Of a stretch of 33,567 nt of DNA, positions 26,937 through 33,567 are shown in pieces. The DNA is from Clostridia bacterium (lineage in GTDB: Bacteria; Bacillota; Clostridia; TANB77; CAG-508). The notes under the pieces were generated by a model. It did no database searches. It was given only the letters and a program-made list of their open reading frames with translations, and had not been told where the DNA came from. The stretch covers positions 1-33,567 of the forward strand of contig JAUNSP010000008.1 of the NCBI GenBank assembly GCA_030539155.1. The letters run 5' to 3'. Each line of letters opens with the position of its first letter. Position 1 is the stretch's first letter. The position numbers were made by a program, and so were the translations under genes.

Positions 26937-27578
26937 TTATTTAAAGAAAAAAAGTAATATTAAATTATTATTATACATACTTGCTCCCAACTTTGATTCT
27001 AGTATATTTATAGTTAGATTACCCTGTGGCGCTACAAATGATAATACCGCCATTACAAGATAAATTATCAAAAATCCTTTTATAACCCCAAATGCAATTC
27101 CCCCTAATTTATCGCATTGTTTTATTACCGGTAAATTTGTAAATATTTTTGTAAATGATTTTAAAATTATCAATACTATTTTTGCTATAATAAATACTAT
27201 TATTCCTGATAATATTCTCATTACCATAGAAGTTAAATATTGTGCTGAGGTTACCGCTAAATCATTTTTTGTCTCATTTGTTTGATTTCTTATATATTCA
27301 TTTACCACTTTTGGCAAATTACTTTGATTAGTTCGATCTTCTACTACTTTATCTGTATTCTGATTTAATGAAGTTGATATAATATTATGAATTCTATCAT
27401 CAATTTTTGTATTGTTTATCAAAGTATTTGATACTGGTATATATAGTACAAACGCAATTAATATTGATAATACAAATGAAATAATTCCAAACAAGCTACC
27501 TGTAAGACCTTTCTTCAATCCTATTATTGTAGTTATTACTATTATAAATAATATTATTAAATCTACTGCTATCCACAT
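26937..27578 (-). CDS. CvpA-family membrane protein
   Basis: About 213 residues with four membrane helices in the CvpA pattern (MWIAVDLIILFIIVITTIIG, LKKGLTGSLFGIISF, then FTNLPVIKQCDKLGGIAFGV followed by IKGFLI). A hydrophilic loop lies between helices 2 and 3. CvpA proteins were linked to colicin V production and envelope function; the molecular role is unclear. I choose ATG 27578, because GGGGGA lies 6 bases upstream; an ATG at 27596 has no site. It lies between the DUF5711 and LCP genes. Confidence 0.85.
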   Translation of the reverse strand: MWIAVDLIILFIIVITTIIGLKKGLTGSLFGIISFVLSILIAFVLYIPVSNTLINNTKIDDRIHNIISTSLNQNTDKVVEDRTNQSNLPKVVNEYIRNQTNETKNDLAVTSAQYLTSMVMRILSGIIVFIIAKIVLIILKSFTKIFTNLPVIKQCDKLGGIAFGVIKGFLIIYLVMAVLSFVAPQGNLTINILESKLGASMYNNNLILLFFFK

Positions 27579-27603
27579 AATTATTCCCCCATTCATTTTT
27601 TAA

Positions 27604-28785
27604 TTATAAATTAATTAATTCTATCTTATCCCTATATACAATTCCGGCTAAATTGTTACAGATTACGATTTTTTGAACCTCTTGTGTTGATGTATATTTT
27701 TTTACTAACCATCCATTTGTATTAATAAAGTAAACCTCTGAACCTAAATTTACAGCAATTATTTCACCATAACTATATACTTTCTTTACAGTTCCTGAAA
27801 GTATATAAACACTTTCCTTTTCACTAACTACATTTTTGAATTTTACTGTGCTTTCTGTTTTTAGTAAACTAGTTGTTTCCTCTACAATTTGATAATAGTG
27901 GTTATTCAGCTCTATATCAGAAAACTTAATACTCTTATTTGAAAAATCTACTACCTTTTCTACCGTTTCTTCCTCTAAAAGTTTTATTCCATTATTACAT
28001 ATCATAAATAACTTATTCTTATCTTGATATTTTATATTTATTATTAATTCGTCAGTTTCAGCCGTATATGTATATTCTATTGCATCCGATGGCGATTTTT
28101 TTGCCTTTTCTATTGAAATTATTTTCACATAGGATTGTACCACTGTTCCCGTAGTATTTAATTCCATAAAAGCCAAACTCTTATTATCGTTTGCTATATC
28201 TAAATCCACAACCAATGTATTAGACAAATATGTTTTAAATAATTCCTTACCATTTTGGTCGAATACTATAATAACAGTTTTATATGTTGTTCCAGTTACA
28301 GAAATTGCGGAATATCCATTTCTATTTACATGAATTTTTGAAATGTTGCCCTCTATTTCCTTTTCCCAAAATATTTTTTCCCCAGAAACAAGTGCTATTT
28401 TATTACCATCTTTTTCTGCAACTATCAAAAACTGATTATTCGATTCATACATTGGATTATTTATATCTAATTTAACTTCTGACTCCTTCTTACCTGATGA
28501 AGTATAATTTGATAAAATATTATTTTCCAATGTCGTAATATATTTATAGTATGAATATATATTTTTATTTCCTTCTAGATTTATTGGAATGATAGCTAGA
28601 TCATTTTCAGTTACATCCTTTTTAAGTATATATTTATTCATAAAATCTCTAACATTTTTATTTCCAATATACATACAAGCGCTTATTGCTAATATAATAA
28701 TACCTATTGTTAATACAAGTTTCATCAACTTTTTTTTATCAAATCTTCGAGATTTTCTACCTTTCTTTATATTTAAAATCTTCAT
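27604..28785 (-). CDS. DUF5711-like membrane-anchored protein
   Basis: 393 residues. A basic N-terminus (KKGRKSRRFDKKK), one membrane helix (about 22-42) and an outer domain of repeated beta strands with a propeller-like rhythm (ALVSGEKIFWEKEIEG; IIVFDQNGKELFKTYL; YFINTNGWLVKKY). This matches my memory of DUF5711 proteins in Clostridia. No enzymatic motif is seen. It lies just upstream of the CvpA-like gene, with AAGGGGAAG before the ATG. Probable envelope role, inferred from location only. Confidence 0.7.
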   Translation of the reverse strand: MKILNIKKGRKSRRFDKKKLMKLVLTIGIIILAISACMYIGNKNVRDFMNKYILKKDVTENDLAIIPINLEGNKNIYSYYKYITTLENNILSNYTSSGKKESEVKLDINNPMYESNNQFLIVAEKDGNKIALVSGEKIFWEKEIEGNISKIHVNRNGYSAISVTGTTYKTVIIVFDQNGKELFKTYLSNTLVVDLDIANDNKSLAFMELNTTGTVVQSYVKIISIEKAKKSPSDAIEYTYTAETDELIINIKYQDKNKLFMICNNGIKLLEEETVEKVVDFSNKSIKFSDIELNNHYYQIVEETTSLLKTESTVKFKNVVSEKESVYILSGTVKKVYSYGEIIAVNLGSEVYFINTNGWLVKKYTSTQEVQKIVICNNLAGIVYRDKIELINL

Positions 28786-28801
28786 ATTCTTCCCCTTCGC
28801 T

Positions 28802-29827
28802 TTATATTCTACTACATTTATTTTTAAAAATCAAGAAGATTTGTAATAAACCTAAAAAACCAAAAAAAGGATACATTATTTTTATAAAATATGAAAAACT
28901 TACCTGTGAGAACACTGCCGAAAATATACTTACTATAATCAACATTTTGGTGTACTGTTTTCTTGTTTTAGTTACATTTACTAAAAAACCATATTCTGCT
29001 GCAATTGCCGATGTAAAAATAGCTATTACTATTATAAGCCCATATAATCCCTGATATATACTTCCAAAATTCTTTATCACATATAACATTGGTAATTCAA
29101 TATTCCCAATTTCTTCTCTTCCAAACAGACAAGAAAATATTGTAATCATAATTATAAAAAAAGTTACAAATAGACATACTGCAATATTTTTTATGTTTTT
29201 CTTCCCTTCGTAATATTTTTTTAGATCAATTAACACTGGTATTAACATTAAACTATTATAACTTGCATATAGTAAAGAACTAAACATCCATCCTTGCTTT
29301 ATTTCACGTGTTGCCCCAAAAGATATATTTGGCATATTTTTTAGTCCTAAAAACAAAATATATAAAATTAGAAAAGGGATTAATACTGTATTTATTTTTA
29401 CAACTCCGTTGATATTTCCTAATAATGTTATATAACAAAGAATCACAAATACTATGCTACTTATAATCATAGGTATCCCAAATTCTTGCTTAAAAAAACT
29501 ACTAAATCCAGAGGTCATTGCAAAAAAAGTTACCAACAAAAAGATATTCATTATACACTTTATTATATCTTTTAACATGTTTGTGTTCGAACTTTTCAAA
29601 TTACAAGTTTCTTCCAAAAACTGTTCATAATTTTTTATTTTTTTGTTTTCTACAATCTTTAGTATTTTATATACAATTAAAGACATTACAGCGGATGTTA
29701 TTAATAATCCTATGATTCCAATTACTCCATAATCAATAAAAAAAATCTCTATTTCTTTTCCTGAAGCAAATCCTGCCCCTATTATCGTGCCTATTATTAC
29801 TAAAACTATCTTGAAGATATTACCCAA
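28802..29827 (-). CDS. YkvI-like multi-spanning membrane transporter
   Basis: 341 residues, about ten membrane helices, no signal peptide. The N-terminus VLVIIGTIIGAGFASGKEIE has the Gly-rich unwound helix found in YkvI-type proteins of the LeuT/APC-like superfamily. Substrate is unknown. The apparent start is TTG at 29827; an AAAGGG site lies about 10 bases ahead, within the 3' arm of the Gld-operon terminator, so terminator folding and ribosome binding compete. The DUF5711 gene follows after 16 bases. Confidence 0.8.
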   Translation of the reverse strand: MGNIFKIVLVIIGTIIGAGFASGKEIEIFFIDYGVIGIIGLLITSAVMSLIVYKILKIVENKKIKNYEQFLEETCNLKSSNTNMLKDIIKCIMNIFLLVTFFAMTSGFSSFFKQEFGIPMIISSIVFVILCYITLLGNINGVVKINTVLIPFLILYILFLGLKNMPNISFGATREIKQGWMFSSLLYASYNSLMLIPVLIDLKKYYEGKKNIKNIAVCLFVTFFIIMITIFSCLFGREEIGNIELPMLYVIKNFGSIYQGLYGLIIVIAIFTSAIAAEYGFLVNVTKTRKQYTKMLIIVSIFSAVFSQVSFSYFIKIMYPFFGFLGLLQIFLIFKNKCSRI

Positions 29828-29831
29828 AAAA

Positions 29832-29870
29832 AATCAACCCTTTTTAATTTTATTATTAAAAAGGGTTTTT
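29832..29870 (-). terminator. Terminator of the Gld-type ABC operon, bidirectional
   Basis: AACCCTTTTTAAT pairs with ATTAAAAAGGGTT around a short loop; on the minus strand it is followed by GATTTTTTTT. It directly precedes the YkvI-like start. Confidence 0.75.
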
Positions 29871-29878
29871 ATTACATT

Positions 29879-31399
29879 TTATTTTTTTCTTCTTCTTACT
29901 TGCCACACCACTATTCCTACTACTACGATTAATATTGGATATGCTATAATTATTCCTTGTATTATTTTATTTTCCAAATCTGTGGCAGTATATGTTACTG
30001 CACTTGTATTTTTTCTTATTGTTAAAGTATCTTGTCTATTAGCTAAATATGATATTGAATTTAATACTAAATCCTTATTATTGTAAAATTGTATTCCCAC
30101 CAATTGTTGTGTACTACTAAGTGGTATTTGTACATCTGTTGCGAATATGTTATTGGCAAATATTATTAATTGTGACTTTATTGCATCCTCACTTACCTCT
30201 TCAATTTGCTCTTCTCCTTCACTTACCTCATTGTTAGTTTCCTCTGCACTGGCGAATTTCTTAGTGATTAAAGCTCCAAGAACACTGTTTCCTGCATCCT
30301 GGTCTTCATCAGTTTTTGAATAGGTCGTTAAATTTAGATTTGTTCTCAAAAATGCGTTTTCTCCAGCAGTTACTAAATTTTCAACAGTTATTCCATTATC
30401 TTGTAATTGTTGATCATCAATAAAGTTTAACTTTGTTGAATCAATGAAACACGTTCCTATATCTGATGCTAAATACTTTGTTATTTCTGATTCTTCATTT
30501 ACTACTGGTCTAATTAATTCTGGAGCATCTGCTAACATTTTATCAGCATCCTGCTCAAATATAACTCCATTTGTTTGTATACTTACTCCATATACATTTA
30601 AAATTTCGTTAAAGTTTGCATATGGCTCCGTTATAAATAATGGATCTGTTAATATCATCATTTTGCCACCATTATTTATGTATTTAAGGATTTCTTCCTT
30701 TTCAAAAGCTGTTATATCCTCTTTTAATGCTGTTATTACTAGAACATCGCACCCTTCTGGTACTGCACCAGCCACTAATAAATCAAGATTTTGAACCTCA
30801 TTAGCCTCATTTGTAAGGTATAACTTTAATGAACTCATATATGTATCGATTTCATAATTATTATGACCTGTTAAGAAATATATTTGAGGTTTTTCCTCAA
30901 TAGTAACATCCATTACTGCGTTTGTTATAGCCTCTTCTGTTAAGTCAATTTCTTCGTAAGTATTATAATCATATGTATATAAATCTGTAGTTGTAAGTAC
31001 CTTACTTCTCTCTCCTGATTCAACTATTATGGCTTGAGTTTCTTCTGTCAATCCATATTTACTTACTAAATCTGGTCTATCTGTAACGTTTTCAATTTTT
31101 TCATATTTTACTTTTTCATTTATTCTTGTATACTGGTCTAAAATATTGAATACTTTCTCATATTCGTTTAAACCTATGCAAAACATTGTAACATCTGTCT
31201 TTACATTATTTGTTTTATTCACACTCTCATCTGAAAGTGTATGTATCTTTTCTTTTGTAACATCAATATTAGATAAATTTAATTTTTTAACTAAAATATT
31301 TATCCCTATAAAAGCTGCCACTATTATAGCTATCAATAAAAGTGTCATTATAGTTTTCGTTATCCATTTTTTTCTTATATTTTGTATGAATTTTTTCAC
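29879..31399 (-). CDS. GldG-like auxiliary protein of an ABC transporter
   Basis: About 506 residues. N-terminal membrane helix (about 15-37), DVTKEKIHTLSDES typical of GldG/ABC-auxiliary proteins, a soluble domain (QIYFLTGHNNYE; GCDVLVITALKEDITAFEKE; GGKMMILTDPLF) and a C-terminal membrane helix (IIAYPILIVVVGIVVWQV) ending in basic residues. Such proteins work with an ABC ATPase and permease; first known in Bacteroidetes gliding, but the module is wider and the substrate is unknown. I prefer GTG 31399, since AAAGGG is 8 bases ahead; GTG 31408 abuts it. The permease ends a few bases upstream. Confidence 0.85.
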   Translation of the reverse strand: MKKFIQNIRKKWITKTIMTLLLIAIIVAAFIGINILVKKLNLSNIDVTKEKIHTLSDESVNKTNNVKTDVTMFCIGLNEYEKVFNILDQYTRINEKVKYEKIENVTDRPDLVSKYGLTEETQAIIVESGERSKVLTTTDLYTYDYNTYEEIDLTEEAITNAVMDVTIEEKPQIYFLTGHNNYEIDTYMSSLKLYLTNEANEVQNLDLLVAGAVPEGCDVLVITALKEDITAFEKEEILKYINNGGKMMILTDPLFITEPYANFNEILNVYGVSIQTNGVIFEQDADKMLADAPELIRPVVNEESEITKYLASDIGTCFIDSTKLNFIDDQQLQDNGITVENLVTAGENAFLRTNLNLTTYSKTDEDQDAGNSVLGALITKKFASAEETNNEVSEGEEQIEEVSEDAIKSQLIIFANNIFATDVQIPLSSTQQLVGIQFYNNKDLVLNSISYLANRQDTLTIRKNTSAVTYTATDLENKIIQGIIIAYPILIVVVGIVVWQVRRRKK

Positions 31400-31413
31400 T
31401 CTATTCACCCTTT

Positions 31414-32095
31414 CTATTTTAAAATTTTTCTTCTTTCCATAAGAATTATTGTGATTAATATAAACACAATTGTTGTTGATATTAAAACTGTCAAATCAGG
31501 TATTGATATAAATCCTTGTGGAAAATTATAAAATCTCTCAAGTAGTGAAAAAGATGCTAAACTTTGATTTATGCTTGGTAAAAACCACATCGCAATTAGC
31601 AACCCAAGTGTAATTATTCCAGCTATTATTTGATTTTCAGTTATTGTTGAGATTAACATTCCGAAAGATATATATGACATTGCAAGTATCAGTACCCCAA
31701 GCAATGTTATAATTCCAACCATTATTTCAGGCATTTGGAAATAGCATAGTATTCCAAAATAAGCTATAGTACAAATTTCCATTATAACTATTACCATAAC
31801 TGCCGCAAAAAACTTTCCAAGAACTATACCCGTTGTTGTTTTTGGTGAAGTCACAAGTAATATCTCTGTTCCATTTTTTCTCTCTTCAGCAAACATTCTC
31901 ATAGTTAATATTGGTGTAACAAAAACTAATGCCTGTGCTACATAAAAAAACATATATTCATAATTTGTTACTCCCTGTGCGATTGCTGTTATGTAGAAAA
32001 AAATACTTCCGCATTGCTAAACATATTCCAATAAAAATGTATCCTATTGGTGATAGAAAATAATTTTTCAATTCTTTTTTCATTATTGCCCACAT
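31414..32095 (-). CDS. ABC-2 type permease (GldF-like), with +1 frameshift at CGG
   Basis: The ATG at 32095 overlaps the stop of the ATPase tail (TAATG). The first frame encodes MWAIMKKELKNYFLSPIGYI followed by FIGICLAM, the standard N-terminus of this family, then meets CGG (32009-32011). Skipping one base gives 28 + 198 codons, about 226 residues, continuing SIFFYITAIAQGV... MFFYVAQALVFVTPILTMRM. The result has six membrane helices and the conserved MFAEERKNGTEILL segment. Without the shift, the first frame ends after 17 more codons and the downstream frame would lack helix 1 and any good start. It forms the membrane part of the transporter with the ATPase and GldG-like protein. Confidence 0.85.
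32009..32011 (-). other. CGG-associated +1 frameshift site 4 (ABC permease)
   Basis: The frame reads GCA ATG CGG AAG. Skipping one base gives GGA AGT ATT and restores the permease within its first membrane helix. The nearby T7 run lies after the CGG, so a homopolymer error is possible, but the CGG is shared with the other sites. Confidence 0.7.
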
Positions 32096-33244
32096 TATTC
32101 TTCTTTGCCCCCTTCTTTTGATTTTTTACCCTTCTTGCTTTTTTCTTCTTTTTTCTTTGAAAATTCCACATCTACGCTAGTTTCTATATTTTCATTTTCT
32201 TCCTTAATTTTAGGATTATCTTTTACATCTTCAATTTCTGTTTTTTCGGTCTCATTTTCAGTAATCTCAGTTTCATTTTTTCCGAGACTTACCACTAACC
32301 TCATTTTCAACTTCTGTATTTATTAATTTAATAAAGGCATCTTCTAATGTTACCTCTAATTTCTTCAATTCAAGAATTGTAATATCCAATTTTGGTAACT
32401 CTTTAAATAATTTTTTTCTTAAATCTATATTCTCCTCTGCTGTTATTATGTATTCCCTTGTCCCATCTTCACTTTCTCTTTTTAAATCCACCTCAAGTAT
32501 CTCAGGAATATTATTTTTTACCTCTTGCATTTTATTTTCTGGATCTTCTACTATTACAACAATAGAATTTTTCTCTTTAACCATCTCTTCTAGATTTTCT
32601 GGAGTATCTACTGCCACAATTTTTCCTTTATTTATTATAATTACTTTTTCACACACTTGACTTATCTCCGATAAAATATGTGAACTTAGAATTACAGTAT
32701 GTGTCTTACCTAATGATTTAATTAGATTCCTTATTTCCGTAATCTGCTTTGGATCTAAACCTACTGTTGGTTCATCCAAAATTAATATTTCAGGATTTCC
32801 AACTAATGCCCCAGCAAAACTAACTCTCTGTTTGTACCCTCTTGATAAATTTTTTATTAGTTTATTTTGAACCTCAACTAACCCAGTTTCTTCAAGGACT
32901 TTTTGAGTTTCAATATTTCTATCCTTCTTTGAAACATTTTTTAATTCTGCCATATACCTTACAAATTCTTTTACTGTTAAATCATAATAAAGTGGTGTAT
33001 TTTCTGGCATATATCCAATCTTCTTTTTTGCCTTTCTTGCATGTTTTACATTGTCAATCCCATTAATTAAAATTTGTCCACTCGTAGCTTCAATAAAACC
33101 TGTAATCATGTTCATTGTTGTAGATTTTCCCGCTCCATTTGGACCTAAAAAACCAACAATTTCCCCTTCCTTAATTTTAAAATTGATATTATCTACGGCT
33201 ACAAAGTTTCCGTACTTTTTTGTAACATTTTTTACCTCTATCAC
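32095..33244 (-). CDS. ABC transporter ATP-binding protein (GldA-like), with +1 frameshift adding a charged tail
   Basis: GTG start at 33244 behind AAGGAGG. Walker A GPNGAGKS 34-41, signature LSRGYKQRV, Walker B ILILDEPTVGLD, then a switch His (SSHIL). The C-terminal domain ends near residue 310 (LEDAFIKLINTE). The zero frame stops at 32273 after 323 residues, already a full ATPase. A +1 shift at CGG (32282-32284) would join 320 codons to 62 more of a Glu/Asn- then Lys-rich tail (NETEITENETEKTEIEDVKD; KKGKKSKEGG), ending at 32095 where the permease begins by TAATG. The tail frame has no good start of its own, so it is best read as an extension. Both forms may exist. Confidence 0.85.
32282..32284 (-). 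other. CGG-associated +1 frameshift site 5 (ABC ATPase)
   Basis: The frame reads TCT CGG AAA AAA TGA. Skipping one base gives GGA AAA AAT GAA and an open charged tail that ends exactly at the permease start. The A6 run next to it makes a sequencing or slippage explanation possible in isolation. Confidence 0.65.
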
Positions 33245-33316
33245 TTAACCCGTACCTCCTTTTATTTTTCCTTGAAAATTATCTATTTTCACAATTCTTG
33301 TTTTAGTTACTTTGAA

Positions 33317-33345
33317 ATACTATCACGAAATTCAAAAAAATTCAA
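33317..33345 (-). promoter_or_regulatory. Promoter of the Gld-type ABC operon
   Basis: TTGAAT (33340-33345), 17-base spacer, TAGTAT (33317-33322) on the minus strand; predicted leader of about 66 bases to GTG 33244. Confidence 0.55.
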
Positions 33346-33403
33346 TACCTTTTTGTTATATTTCACACAAAATTCACAAATAAAATTTTAATACTCACCA
33401 ATG

Positions 33404-33432
33404 ACAAAAACTAGTGACCCTCACTAGTTTTT
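33404..33432. terminator. Terminator of a gene lying beyond the right edge
   Basis: AAAACTAGTGA pairs with TCACTAGTTTT around CCC, with T runs on both strands. It separates the ABC operon from whatever lies to the right. Confidence 0.7.
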
Positions 33433-33567
33433 ACCACAATTTTTACCACTTTTTAATATATACTTCCTTATAATTTTTCTACCCTTTATATATTTTTGTT
33501 CTTTTCCATCATTCACAACTCAACAACCATATAATTTTCAAACCCAAAGAAAATTATCACATATTTT
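33433..33567. other. Right-edge stretch without an assigned gene
   Basis: 135 bases of very AT-rich sequence with a short direct repeat (TTTTTACCAC, twice). On the minus strand one frame is open for about 17 codons from the edge, ending with a TGA near 33517, and could be the tail of a gene outside the window. I cannot identify it. Confidence 0.3.

Noticed and set aside
31989-32310. Two short independent proteins (60 and 71 residues) between ABC ATPase and permease
   Set aside because: One is an out-of-frame shadow of the permease N-terminus; the other is the charged tail of the ATPase read from an internal ATG without a ribosome-binding site.
33433-33567. Integrase tail or attachment site at the right edge, suggested by the short direct repeat
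   Set aside because: The repeat is 10 bases and the possible coding stretch is too short to identify.
1-33567. CRISPR array or insertion sequence
   Set aside because: No regularly spaced repeats, no transposase-like gene and no terminal inverted repeats were found.

Overview
The window is very AT-rich and almost entirely coded on the minus strand. Its genes (tex, ABC-F, LCP, CvpA, DUF378, DUF5711, YkvI, GldA/F/G-type ABC transporter, PrgI/VirB4/VirB6) point to a low-GC Clostridia-like Firmicute chromosome, probably an uncultured gut-type lineage. Strong AGGAGG ribosome-binding sites and consensus TTGACA/TATAAT promoters support this. No relaxase, coupling protein, integrase or CRISPR array is visible.

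Layout from left to right; genes are minus strand unless noted. 1-3548: large secreted surface protein, cut by the left edge. 3817-5880: unusual soluble protein fusing a ClpA/ClpC-like AAA+ module to an FtsH-like M41 zinc protease. 6088-7975: HD-domain protein and patatin-like phospholipase, probably one operon. 8236-9336: the only large plus-strand gene, a DUF5662-like protein behind a perfect promoter and a tiny upstream ORF. 9409-20617: type IV secretion-like locus with PrgI, a VirB4 split in two, VirB6, two membrane-anchored NTF2-like-looking proteins and a membrane-anchored muramidase plus M23 endopeptidase. 20962-23112: tex. 23189-23395: a candidate type I toxin-antitoxin pair. 23531-25111: ABC-F ATPase. 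25224-25418: DUF378 protein. 25603-25678: tRNA-Lys(CTT). 25838-29827: LCP, CvpA, DUF5711 and YkvI. 29879-33244: Gld-type ABC transporter operon.

The most striking observation is about reading frames. Four genes (surface protein, VirB6, ABC ATPase, ABC permease) are interrupted by five +1 frame changes. At every one, skipping a single base at an in-frame CGG codon restores a long, family-like reading frame. In a hand scan of roughly 10,000 codons I found only six in-frame CGG codons, and five of them are these sites. The sixth is codon 23 of the Clp-FtsH chimera, where a +1 shift would instead meet TGA at once. This suggests that CGG is unassigned or rare here and triggers +1 frameshifting or four-base decoding. 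Random indels or homopolymer errors would not be expected to fall on one rare codon.

Functionally the window mixes housekeeping genes (Tex, ABC-F, tRNA, LCP cell-wall ligase) with envelope machinery (T4SS-like complex, Gld-type transporter, surface protein). All identifications rest on reading the sequence; no database search was run.
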